This document shows, piece by piece, positions 28,552 to 36,703 of a DNA stretch of 38,779 bases. Both the position numbers and the translations under genes were made by a program. A model generated the notes under the pieces. The model had not been told where the DNA came from. It did not search any database and was given only the letters and a program-made list of their open reading frames with translations. Source of the DNA: a virus. The stretch lies in IMG/VR virus record IMGVR_UViG_3300046464_000013, positions 1 to 38,779 of that record; one strand, given 5' to 3'. Positions within the stretch are counted from its first letter, which is position 1. The number at the start of each line of letters is the position of its first letter.

Positions 28552-29934
28552 TCACATAAGGTTCGTGACCTGTACACGACGGTAGTAGCGGTTGCTGTTG
28601 GCGGTAAGAGCGCCTGAACCCTGGGTAAGACCTTGTGAGAAGGGGTTTGAGACCATGCCGTAGCGAGTCTTGAAACCGATCTTCGGAGTGAAGGTCTCAG
28701 GGTTGATTGCACGAACCTGCTGAAGAGGAACGTATGGGCAATAGAACAGACCAGCATCGAATGCGTTGGTTCCTTTATAACCAGCAACGTAGAAGTGCTT
28801 GTCACTTACGTTAGCAGAGTAAGGGTCAACGTAGACCTTGATCTTGCCGTTGAGTGTACCAACCAGTGTGCTGGAGGTGTCATCAACGCCTGCGAGTGCA
28901 TTGTTACCAGCAAGAGCAGGAGTGTAGTCAAGTACACCAGCCATGCCCAGTGCAGAAGCAACGTCAGCAGAGCAAATCAGGATGTTGCCCTTGCCACGAC
29001 GAGTTTGCTGACCGATAGCGTTAGCATCGCGCTCGATTTGGAACAGAAGTCCTTTGAACTTCTCAACAGACCATCTGCCGTTGGAGTCAACGTCAAGGTC
29101 AAAGATACCAGCGTTAGCGGTATTGTTTGCAGCACCAGCAACAGCGTTTACGTAGATTGTACGTACAACTTCACGGTTGATTTCAGCAAGGATTTCTGTG
29201 CTGAGGATGTTGGCGAGCTCTTGCTCGGCATCCAAACCATGAATCGCCTTCAAGTCCTGAGCAAGCTCAAGGCTGTACTCGGCTTTCAGAGCGCGTGATC
29301 TTGCAGTAACACTAACCTTCTCGATGGAGAAACCCATCTCACGGAAAGCGGTGCTAGAAGAAGCGTCAGACAGTGCTTCAGCAGTTGCTGTTGCCATTCC
29401 AGTGGCGTCGTCTGCTTGCTCATAGGTTCCAGCGGGGGAATCGTTGAGAAGTGCAGGGTTGTTGCCTTGGGCATCGTTGGTGGCGTCAGACGCACCAGGA
29501 TCGTATGCACCAGGACCACCAGAGAAACCAGCGTTAGGCTCGTTGAAGAATGCTTCGTCGTAACCAGAGGCGTTGGGATCTCTCTCAGCACCATAGTTGG
29601 TACGCATTGCGAAGATCAGTCCAGTAGGACCAGTCATTGGTTGTACACCAGCAACATCATAAGCGATGAGCTGAGGCATGGAGCGTCTAATCAGGGAGAT
29701 TAGAACGGGGTCGAAACCTGCGTTAGGACCTGTTGCTGTTGCGCCACCACCGAATCCGCCTGTACCAGCAGATGCGATAGTTTCGTTAAGCATACCTGCC
29801 TCTTCGGTCAGGGCACGCTCTTGGTTTTCGAGGAGTTGTGCAACGACGCCGCGCTTATGGGAATCTGCAATCGCTGGGAGTGCTTCGTGATTCAGGACGG
29901 GTGCCCACTTCTCCTGGAGGTGTTGTAAAGACAT
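28552..29934 (-). CDS. 23: gp23 major capsid protein
   Basis: The main capsid subunit, cut by gp21 during maturation. The 460-residue protein (T4: 521) has the cyanophage gp23 landmarks: N-terminal LQEKWAPVLNHEALPAI, the block RRSMPQLIAYDVAGVQPMTGPTGLIFAMR, FSIEKVSVTARSRALKAEYSLELAQDLKAIHGLDAE, and the end IGFKTRYGMVSNPFS. The position before gp22 and gp21 agrees. TCTAAATG at 29968-29975 is one base off the late motif and could be its own promoter. The start has CTGGAAAC upstream. Confidence 0.97.
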   Translation of the reverse strand: MSLQHLQEKWAPVLNHEALPAIADSHKRGVVAQLLENQERALTEEAGMLNETIASAGTGGFGGGATATGPNAGFDPVLISLIRRSMPQLIAYDVAGVQPMTGPTGLIFAMRTNYGAERDPNASGYDEAFFNEPNAGFSGGPGAYDPGASDATNDAQGNNPALLNDSPAGTYEQADDATGMATATAEALSDASSSTAFREMGFSIEKVSVTARSRALKAEYSLELAQDLKAIHGLDAEQELANILSTEILAEINREVVRTIYVNAVAGAANNTANAGIFDLDVDSNGRWSVEKFKGLLFQIERDANAIGQQTRRGKGNILICSADVASALGMAGVLDYTPALAGNNALAGVDDTSSTLVGTLNGKIKVYVDPYSANVSDKHFYVAGYKGTNAFDAGLFYCPYVPLQQVRAINPETFTPKIGFKTRYGMVSNPFSQGLTQGSGALTANSNRYYRRVQVTNLM

Positions 29935-29966
29935 TTTAGTTTCCAGTTTTAGTAGTTAATTAACAA

Positions 29967-30989
29967 TCATTTAGACCAACGGGCAATTGCATCGACGTAT
30001 TTCGACATCGAGCCGCCAGTTGTTTCTTCGACAAGGGGTTCCGAAACTTCTTCGGTGGGTTCGGTTGCAGATTCTGCAAGTTCAGCCTTTCTAGTGAAGT
30101 AGGATTCCTTAATCGTTTCGACTTTCTTACGAAAATCTTCTTCAGTTTCAAACTCAACACCCTCCGCCAGAGAAGCAAGCTTCTCCTTTTGTGTCTCTGC
30201 AAGACCAGTAGCGCATTCGTTCACAATTTCCATTTTTACAAACTCGCCAATTCTCTTATTTAAAGAGGCATTAGCATCGATTTGCTCGTTGAGTTTAGCT
30301 TCCATATCATCAATCTCTTCAACCATGCCATCAAGCAGGTTGAACTTTTCTTCGGGCACCGTAAAGTTGTGCTCTAAGAAAAGACCTTTTAGACCGTTGA
30401 AGAAAGACTCTGCCATCTCAGTCTTAATGCCATGCTCGATCTGGAGAGTATTTTCCTTCATCCAGGATTCTGCGGCATAAGTGAGGTAAGTGTCTACCTT
30501 CTCGGCCAATTCTGTTTGAACCTTCTCTACTTCTTCAGTAAGAGTGGATTCAAATGCTTCAGTCAACGCTGTAACTTCTGCATTTACTTTGGAGGTTACT
30601 GCTGCTTCAAAGATTGTTGCTGCTTTTACTCGGAACTCTTCTGAGAGTTCTTCACCAGCGACAAGAGCGTTAACATCTTCAGTAAAGTCGTACTCGGTTT
30701 CAGTGAGGACTTCTTCTTCATTCTCGGTTCCCTCCAGTTTAGCGGATGCGTCTGAAGGTTTTGTAGAAGGAACTGGTGCTTTACCTACTGCTTTAGCAGC
30801 AGAAGCGCCTGCATTCTTTGTGCCTTTGGCACCTTCTTCTGAGTCAGAAGTAACATCGACTACTTTAGTTGCACCACCACCAGAAGAATCCATCTTCTCA
30901 CCAGGTTTTGCATCTTTAGTAACTACGTTAGAACCTTCGGTCACTTGTTCCATGTTATCTAACTCTTTATCGAGTGAGGTCTCAGCCAT
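29967..30989 (-). CDS. 22: gp22 prohead core scaffold
   Basis: The main scaffold on which the prohead assembles; it is degraded by gp21. The 340-residue protein is very acidic and helical, with a low-complexity N-terminal third (Ser/Gly/Ala/Lys) and a Glu-rich helical body (ALTEAFESTLTEEVEKVQTELAEKV). It ends SKYVDAIARWSK, like the C-terminal 'YxxALxR' of other gp22 proteins. It is longer than T4 gp22 (269). Position between gp23 and gp21 supports it. GGAGTTC precedes the ATG. Confidence 0.9.
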   Translation of the reverse strand: MAETSLDKELDNMEQVTEGSNVVTKDAKPGEKMDSSGGGATKVVDVTSDSEEGAKGTKNAGASAAKAVGKAPVPSTKPSDASAKLEGTENEEEVLTETEYDFTEDVNALVAGEELSEEFRVKAATIFEAAVTSKVNAEVTALTEAFESTLTEEVEKVQTELAEKVDTYLTYAAESWMKENTLQIEHGIKTEMAESFFNGLKGLFLEHNFTVPEEKFNLLDGMVEEIDDMEAKLNEQIDANASLNKRIGEFVKMEIVNECATGLAETQKEKLASLAEGVEFETEEDFRKKVETIKESYFTRKAELAESATEPTEEVSEPLVEETTGGSMSKYVDAIARWSK

Positions 30990-31027
30990 TTGTTTGAACT
31001 CCGTTATGCATTAGCGTTGTCTTTATT

Positions 31028-31035
31028 TATTTATA
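31028..31035 (-). promoter_or_regulatory. late promoter, TATAAATA
   Basis: An exact T4 late motif on the minus strand in the 48-base gap between gp21 and gp22, 38 bases before the gp22 ATG. Confidence 0.82.
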
Positions 31036-31037
31036 AA

Positions 31038-31682
31038 TTACAGACTCTTAAGAAACTGGGAAAACGCGGAAACTTTTCGTTCCTGCAAGTTAATAAGAGT
31101 TGCTTGATCAATTTCAGTTTTCATTTGAGCAATCGCGGCCTCTTTGAGGATGCCATTATCCCAAACCCATTCTTTACCTTCCATGATTCCATCAACAAAT
31201 GCATCAGGAGCAGAGGGATCTGCTACAATATCAGCAGCGGTTGCAAGCATGAAGTCATCTGCGACTACATTACAACCTTCTTTTCTCACTAAAGAACCCA
31301 TGCCTCTAGAAGAAACGCCAAGACTGACGCCTTCAGAAAGAAGGTTCTTTGCAATATTACCCATGGGAGTATCAAGGATTTTTGCTCTACCAATGAAGTT
31401 GTTTCCATCTTCCTTGAGAGATTCAATCTTATGTGACACCCTATCAAGATTGATAGAAGGACCATCGGGGTGACCTAATTCGCCAAGGGCACGCCCCTTT
31501 TGAATGTAGTTCTCGCTGTATTTAGCAACTTCGCGTTGTAAAGTTGGTAACTTATACATGCGACCATTGCGGTTCTCCAGTTCTGCCTGTAAGAAGATAC
31601 CTTCGATGAAGTAATTCTTCTTGCCTTCTTTCTCTTCACAGAGAAAATCTACTTGAGTAATTTCTTCAGCTATCAGTTTCAT
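31038..31682 (-). CDS. 21: gp21 prohead protease
   Basis: The serine-type prohead protease that cleaves core and shell proteins. The 214-residue protein (T4: 212) has GRALGELGHPDGPSINLDRVSHKI, with His near residue 71 or 84, and SLGVSSRGMGSL, with Ser near 124-125, as expected for this fold. It overlaps the acidic gp67-like gene by 17 bases. Confidence 0.93.
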   Translation of the reverse strand: MKLIAEEITQVDFLCEEKEGKKNYFIEGIFLQAELENRNGRMYKLPTLQREVAKYSENYIQKGRALGELGHPDGPSINLDRVSHKIESLKEDGNNFIGRAKILDTPMGNIAKNLLSEGVSLGVSSRGMGSLVRKEGCNVVADDFMLATAADIVADPSAPDAFVDGIMEGKEWVWDNGILKEAAIAQMKTEIDQATLINLQERKVSAFSQFLKSL

Positions 31683-31983
31683 TGTCTTCTTCGGGGGTTT
31701 CTACAGGTTGTTCTTCGGCAGACGCCTCAGTAGCAGGATTTTCCACTTCTACCTCTTCAGGTTCATTACCAGTATTATCTGGAATTGCTGCAGAAACTTC
31801 ATCTGCAGCATCTTGGGCAGTATCATCCAATTCAAATCCCATGCTTTGAGCAAATTCAAGTTTGCGTGCTTGAATTGCATCATAAGAAGCAGCACCCAAC
31901 GCTTGATTAACTGAATCTAATGCTGCTGCTTTATCATCACTGAAAATTTGCTGAACGATTTGTTTCGCAATATCACTAGGCAT
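31666..31983 (-). CDS. 67: prohead core protein, gp67-like
   Basis: The 105-residue protein has an N-terminal helical half (IAKQIVQQIFSDDKAAALDSVNQALGAASYDAIQARKLEFAQSMGF) and a strongly acidic tail (PEEDNETDS). T4 gp67 (80 residues) has the same shape: a helical start with an 'AARKLFAEAMAAR' type repeat and an acidic tail. Its place between gp20 and gp21 is also that of gp67/68. Two late-type motifs precede it. Confidence 0.75.
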   Translation of the reverse strand: MPSDIAKQIVQQIFSDDKAAALDSVNQALGAASYDAIQARKLEFAQSMGFELDDTAQDAADEVSAAIPDNTGNEPEEVEVENPATEASAEEQPVETPEEDNETDS

Positions 31984-32004
31984 AATATGTTCCCACTGTA
32001 GTAT

Positions 32005-32020
32005 TATTTAGTTTATTTAG
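32005..32020 (-). promoter_or_regulatory. tandem late promoters, ACTAAATA and TCTAAATA
   Basis: Two copies 9 bases apart on the minus strand (32005-32012 and 32014-32021), 20-30 bases before the gp67-like ATG. The distal one overlaps the gp20 stop codon. Confidence 0.65.
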
Positions 32021-33630
32021 AATTCACCCCTGCGGGCATCTGATGGTTCGACTGCGGACTCTTGCTCATTAGGTGCTACTTCTGCTGCTGGTGCTCCTCC
32101 GCCTTCATCGCCAGCAGCCATAGCGGGATCCATTTCTGCATTAGGATCAGCAATAATACCTGCTTCCATCTCAGATTTGATTTGCTCATCCATCTCCTTG
32201 ATTTCAGTTTCAGTTTGTTTCAGAACTTGACGACGCATATAATCTACAGAGAAATACTTACCAACATAAGGATCCATAACGTTGACTTGATTCATACGCT
32301 CATTACGGATTTCAATTTCTTTGAGTTCTGTGAAATAGTTATCCGCAATAAAATCAAACTGAATATGCTCCTTCATGTCTTCCCATTCTTCAAGAGTTAC
32401 AACACCCTTTAGAATGACTTGAGTCTTCAGAAGATCCATAAACAGTTCAGAGAAACGCTTACGCAAACGTGCAATAAATTTCTGGAACTTAACTTCATCA
32501 CGAGTAATCTCAGCAGCACGACCAATGTTAAATGTCGTTTCTGTTTCTAGACGTGAACCAGGAACATTAAGTGCCTTATAAAGTTTCTTCTGAAAATACT
32601 TTACATCTTCCAATTCACCAAGATTCTGACCACCAGGAAGTGTGGAGATTTCTGTTCCTCTACCACCTTCACGGCGAGGTAACCAGAAGTCTTCCATCAT
32701 GGACATAAACTTCTTGTCGTCTTTAATCTCACCAGTGTTTGAATCATAAACCATCTTGTTACGATAGCGTCCCATAACTTCACGAAGATATTGCTCCGCT
32801 TTGTTCTTAGGAAGATTGCCAACATCAATGTAGAAAATTCTACGTTCTGGTGCTCTACTTAAACGATAGATAACCAGAGAATCTTCAATCATTCTCAGTT
32901 GGTTGACTGCCTTAATCGCCTTATGCAGGTGACTAAGAGTCATATTTTTATTCAAATCCTGAATACCTGAGTGGCAATATGTAATAGAATCTGAAGTAAT
33001 TTTAATTCCTTGATTGGTGGAATTTTTTAAACCCTTGGGATTATAAAGAAAATACTCTGCCGATTTCTGTGTGAGTTGAGTATTCATATCAACGCCTCGC
33101 AATTGCTCTGGACGTTTCGCCTCATACTCAGTAACCTTACGAATCTTACGAGGATCGATATAACGCAGTTCCGTAAGACCATCACGAGGATTCTTAGGGT
33201 CAATTACTTTATGATAAAATAATCTCCCGTCAACATACCAACGACGGAAGATTTCATATGAACGATTATCAAAATCAAGAAGTCTCATTACTTCATGAAA
33301 TTCTTCTCTAATAAGTTTTTTAATTTTATCCGACGCCTTGAGGTTTGATAGTTCAACCTCTACTGGTACATCATCAAAATTACCGCAAATTGTTTCATTT
33401 ACGATATCGTCTACTGCACTATCGCATTCGGGTTGCATTACCATTTCTCGATAACGAGAAATTAATTCATAGTCATTACGAACACTGCCATCAAAATCGA
33501 CAGAATATCCGTAGTATCCGCCACCGACAATAGGTTGCGAACCATCCATATTATCTTTCTGAACAAAAGAAGGCCCCTTGGGGACCTTCTTTGCTCTTTC
33601 AAGTGAAAAACCGAAGAGCTGATTCGACAT
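32017..33630 (-). CDS. 20: gp20 portal vertex protein
   Basis: The portal dodecamer at the head vertex. The 537-residue protein (T4: 524) has SVDFDGSVRNDYELISRYREMVMQPECDSAVDDIVNE, then KASDKIKKLIREEFHEVMRLLDF, RRWYVDGRLFYHKVID and APERRIFYIDVGNLPKNKAEQYLREVM. These are all gp20 hallmarks. The extreme C-terminus is low-complexity and acidic. A terminator-like hairpin lies inside its first codons. Confidence 0.96.
   Translation of the reverse strand: MSNQLFGFSLERAKKVPKGPSFVQKDNMDGSQPIVGGGYYGYSVDFDGSVRNDYELISRYREMVMQPECDSAVDDIVNETICGNFDDVPVEVELSNLKASDKIKKLIREEFHEVMRLLDFDNRSYEIFRRWYVDGRLFYHKVIDPKNPRDGLTELRYIDPRKIRKVTEYEAKRPEQLRGVDMNTQLTQKSAEYFLYNPKGLKNSTNQGIKITSDSITYCHSGIQDLNKNMTLSHLHKAIKAVNQLRMIEDSLVIYRLSRAPERRIFYIDVGNLPKNKAEQYLREVMGRYRNKMVYDSNTGEIKDDKKFMSMMEDFWLPRREGGRGTEISTLPGGQNLGELEDVKYFQKKLYKALNVPGSRLETETTFNIGRAAEITRDEVKFQKFIARLRKRFSELFMDLLKTQVILKGVVTLEEWEDMKEHIQFDFIADNYFTELKEIEIRNERMNQVNVMDPYVGKYFSVDYMRRQVLKQTETEIKEMDEQIKSEMEAGIIADPNAEMDPAMAAGDEGGGAPAAEVAPNEQESAVEPSDARRGEF
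33566..33592 (-). other. terminator-like hairpin inside the gp20 coding start
   Basis: AAAGAAGG and CCTTCTTT pair over 8 bp, extended after a one-base bulge by CCCC/GGGG, with the minus strand continuing into CTTTTG. The hairpin lies at about codons 13-22 of gp20, so it could attenuate transcription or slow ribosomes. Confidence 0.5.
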
Positions 33631-33658
33631 TATAATACTAAGTTGATTGATCCTGTTC

Positions 33659-33666
33659 TATTTATC
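33659..33666 (-). promoter_or_regulatory. late promoter, GATAAATA
   Basis: GATAAATA on the minus strand overlaps the gp19 stop, about 29 bases before the gp20 ATG. One base differs from the T4 consensus. Confidence 0.7.
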
Positions 33667-34252
33667 AAGCATCAACAGTAGCATCAATCGGAGTCCAATA
33701 CTGAGTTTGGAGTTCGACTGTAAACTCTTCGATAGCATCATTGTTACCGAAGTCAAGATCGATTGCGGCGATGTTGCTTGGGAAAACATTGTAGAATCTA
33801 TACGACTTAAGAATCTTGGGAATATCTCCATCCTTAACATCGCGTGCTAACTGATGAACAGTCATATCTGCGAAATAACCCGTCGCATCATCTGTGTCAC
33901 CAAGACCAGCAGCTGAAGTGAAGTTCTCATTGTATGCCTGAATGCTGGATGTCCAGACTTCAAATGCACTACGCAGAGCGAAGTTGCTGTCATTTTGAAT
34001 CGTGATTGTCCAGGGTTCAAAGGTTCTGTCGCCTGCAATCTTCAGTACACGACCTCTGAAAGGAACTTCAATCACTCCAATCTGAGAAGAGGGAAGATTT
34101 GCTGCACGAACTGTGAACTTACCCAGTTCAATCAGAGATGCATTATTAATAATTCCCGTTGGGAAGTTTAAATCTACTTGGAATAGATTAGGACGCGCAA
34201 AGTCCGCTGCGACATTTGCTTTAAAATCGTCAATTGTTCCTCTTTTTGCCAT
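33665..34252 (-). CDS. 19: gp19 tail tube protein
   Basis: The subunit of the inner tail tube. The 195-residue protein (T4: 163) reads NLFQVDLNFPTG, FTVRAANLPSSQIGVIEVPFRGRVLKIAGDRTFEPWTITIQNDSNFALRSAFEVW, then KSYRFYNVFPSNIAAIDLDFGNNDAIEEFTVELQTQYW. That is the standard gp19 order, ending in an aromatic strand. It lies between gp18 and gp20 as in T4, with a late promoter directly before it. Confidence 0.94.
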   Translation of the reverse strand: MAKRGTIDDFKANVAADFARPNLFQVDLNFPTGIINNASLIELGKFTVRAANLPSSQIGVIEVPFRGRVLKIAGDRTFEPWTITIQNDSNFALRSAFEVWTSSIQAYNENFTSAAGLGDTDDATGYFADMTVHQLARDVKDGDIPKILKSYRFYNVFPSNIAAIDLDFGNNDAIEEFTVELQTQYWTPIDATVDA

Positions 34253-34285
34253 GGTTTTTAAATTCCAGTATGTCTCCGTCGTTAA

Positions 34286-34293
34286 TATTTAGT
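34286..34293 (-). promoter_or_regulatory. late promoter, ACTAAATA
   Basis: The minus strand reads GACTAAATATTAAC, 34 bases before the gp19 ATG, in the gap behind the gp18 terminator. Confidence 0.72.
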
Positions 34294-34312
34294 CTAAACA
34301 ATATTTTCAGAC

Positions 34313-34339
34313 AAAAAAAAAGACCCCGTAGGGTCTTTT
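34313..34339 (-). terminator. rho-independent terminator of gp18
   Basis: AAAAGACCC-CGTA-GGGTCTTTT, a 9-bp stem with a four-base loop. Read on the minus strand it runs into nine or so T. It ends the gp18 transcript 17 bases past the stop. Confidence 0.9.
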
Positions 34340-34356
34340 GATTATGTTAGTTGTTA

Positions 34357-36642
34357 TCAGTTAGCAACTTCACCGAACGAAACACCAGTTCTGGTTGCTG
34401 TAAACGTCAGTGTAATGAAGTTGATTGTACGGGTTGGTTTTACGTAGATTTCTGCATAGAACTCACCACGGTCAACTGATTCAGGAGGATTGTTGTCGCT
34501 GTCACACTTAACTAGGAAGTCAGTTACACCACGACGACCTTGAACATCGCGCATGTAAGGTTCGACAATGTTAAGGAACAAGGAACGTTGTGCCTCATCA
34601 TTCTGTTCAAACAGTTGAGATTTAGCAGCACCACCAATGACACGCTCAATAGTCAAGAACAAACGACGGACGTTGATTCTATCGAATGCTGAAGCAAATC
34701 CAAGAGCAGTCTTATCACCGAACAGGACTACGCCTTGACCAGGGAATGAAACAACAGGATTGATGCGAGCAGCATAAAGACGCTCACGTTGAGTCTTATT
34801 GGGAGAATATGAAAGTTTGATTGCATTTCTCAGAATACCACGTTGGAAACCAGCAGGTGAGAACCAAGGTTCCGAAACTTCTGTTGTCTGCAAGCAAAGA
34901 CCAGCAACGTCACCGTTACAAGGAACATAGCGATAGACATCATTGTACTTGTCATAGATGTACTTATAACCAGAGTCAAATACAACGTAAGATGAAGATG
35001 GTAGCGTATCGAAGAAAGCAACCAAGTTATCAGTGATAGTTGTTGCGTTGGAAGATCCTACAACAGTCGCTCTGCGAGGAGATACAAACAACATGCAATC
35101 ACGACGCTCTTCTACAACGTTAGTCAGAGCAGTGATTTTTGCGAGAGCAGATGCATCATCAACACCTGAAGGACCAGTTAAGATGAAGTCAACAGTTTGA
35201 GATTCTGGGTCTTCTACTAACTCATATGCAACGATAATATCGGTGTTATCAATAGAATACTCGCTAGCACCTGTGTAATCAGCACCATTACCCAGACGGT
35301 AGTATGCAGTAGATCCATTAACAGTACCCATGGTTGTTGTACCAGCAGGGTAATTTTGAGTTCCGCTTGTGGATTTAATCAAGTTAAAGACGGTAGAAGC
35401 AGCACCACCCCAATCACCAGCGGAAAGAGATGCACCTACTTGGTGGAGTTCATCTTCATGAGTACCCCAATAGATGTACTGAGAACGTTGCTTGATTACT
35501 TCTTTGTAGTAATTAGTTTCACCAACAGTTGTCTTTGCATCAGATGCCTTAGAAAGATTGAGGAAACGCTCAAGAACTGCACCAGTAGTACCAGTAATTT
35601 TTCCATCAATATCAAGAACTAGGACATGCAGTTCGTCCTTATGACCACCAACAGAAGATGCAAAGTTGGAAGTACCAGGGCGTGCTGCAACAGAATTCCA
35701 CTTCAAACCAGGGAGATACTGTCTGTCAGCATACTCGGAGCGAACAGAAGCAATAGCAATAGTTGCATTACTGTAGGGTGAGTCAGAACCAGTGTAGTTA
35801 TCAGCAATTACATCTGCTGCTGCAAACTCTACACTATCCTTATCAAGGGCAACAATAAGTTCTCTTGAGAGAGCACTAATAGTGAATGAAGTGACTGCTG
35901 CAGCGTCCTGAGAATCAATATTCAGGAAAGTTGCGGTAGGAGAAAGAACTCCAATATCATCCGCATCTAAAGGACGAAGTTCTACAGTGTTATTAGCAGC
36001 ATCATATGCATCAATAATATACTCGTTGTCTTGAGACCCATTTTGAGAGTCTGCAATATGAACGTTTTGACCAGCAACGGGAGTAGTCGTAACGGCATTT
36101 ACAGTACACTTGTATCTGTAATTGACAACCTTAGCAGTTGCTCCACCACTCACAGTTACTGCACTTCCAAGAGTGTATCTGTACTCTTTGGAAGCAGGTA
36201 CTGGCAATGTCAGAATTTGATCGGCACCAGCATCTGTTACAAAAATGCCGATGGAATTACCTTTTGTACCAGGAGTTCTTGCTGCCCAATGCCAATCTTG
36301 ACTAGTGTGATTGGTTTCGTAGTCTTGAAGATTCTTAATTAACTCTGCAGTGGAATTGGAAACAGCGTTCTTCAATGCTGTAGCATTAACACGAATGGTC
36401 TTAAGAGTACCACCATAGGATAAAAACTGAGCAGCAGTATACCAATACTCGTAGTTCTTATCGTTAGGCTTACCAAAACGCTCTACCAGTTCTCTTTCAG
36501 AGGAAATCTGTACAATTTCTTCTACAGGACCAGATTCAAAAGGTGCTGCAAGTACGCCTACATTTGCTGTCGAAAGAGTAGTAATAGTCGTCAGGTCTCT
36601 CTCCTGAATTACTACCCCTGGCGAGGATTGATTTACTGCCAT
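34357..36642 (-). CDS. 18: gp18 tail sheath protein
   Basis: The contractile sheath subunit. The 761-residue protein (T4: 659) begins SPGVVIQERDLTTITT and contains SAAGF-like AGFQRGIL (EPWFSPAGFQRGILRNAIKLSYSPNKTQRERLY). INPVVSFPGQGVVLFGDKTA and INVRRLFLTIERVIGGAAKSQLFEQND follow, which are diagnostic of sheath C-terminal domains. The extra length sits in the middle third (residues about 150-330) and is probably a surface domain. The gene is flanked by a perfect late promoter and a terminator. Confidence 0.96.
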   Translation of the reverse strand: MAVNQSSPGVVIQERDLTTITTLSTANVGVLAAPFESGPVEEIVQISSERELVERFGKPNDKNYEYWYTAAQFLSYGGTLKTIRVNATALKNAVSNSTAELIKNLQDYETNHTSQDWHWAARTPGTKGNSIGIFVTDAGADQILTLPVPASKEYRYTLGSAVTVSGGATAKVVNYRYKCTVNAVTTTPVAGQNVHIADSQNGSQDNEYIIDAYDAANNTVELRPLDADDIGVLSPTATFLNIDSQDAAAVTSFTISALSRELIVALDKDSVEFAAADVIADNYTGSDSPYSNATIAIASVRSEYADRQYLPGLKWNSVAARPGTSNFASSVGGHKDELHVLVLDIDGKITGTTGAVLERFLNLSKASDAKTTVGETNYYKEVIKQRSQYIYWGTHEDELHQVGASLSAGDWGGAASTVFNLIKSTSGTQNYPAGTTTMGTVNGSTAYYRLGNGADYTGASEYSIDNTDIIVAYELVEDPESQTVDFILTGPSGVDDASALAKITALTNVVEERRDCMLFVSPRRATVVGSSNATTITDNLVAFFDTLPSSSYVVFDSGYKYIYDKYNDVYRYVPCNGDVAGLCLQTTEVSEPWFSPAGFQRGILRNAIKLSYSPNKTQRERLYAARINPVVSFPGQGVVLFGDKTALGFASAFDRINVRRLFLTIERVIGGAAKSQLFEQNDEAQRSLFLNIVEPYMRDVQGRRGVTDFLVKCDSDNNPPESVDRGEFYAEIYVKPTRTINFITLTFTATRTGVSFGEVAN

Positions 36643-36684
36643 GTTTAAAGTCTCCTAGTGATTCCAACATCGGTTGTCTAAGAT

Positions 36685-36692
36685 TATTTATA
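36685..36692 (-). promoter_or_regulatory. late promoter, TATAAATA
   Basis: An exact T4 late motif on the minus strand, in the 61-base gap between gp17 and gp18 and 43 bases before the gp18 ATG. The strongest late promoter in the window. Confidence 0.85.
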
Positions 36693-36703
36693 TTTTTGAA
36701 AAC

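Noticed and set aside
28795-29298. 167-residue open frame opposite gp23
   Set aside because: It lies wholly opposite a core gene and has no family features; a shadow of gp23 codon use.
30544-31014. 156-residue open frame opposite gp22
   Set aside because: Ser-rich composition mirrors the acidic scaffold on the other strand; no start signal.
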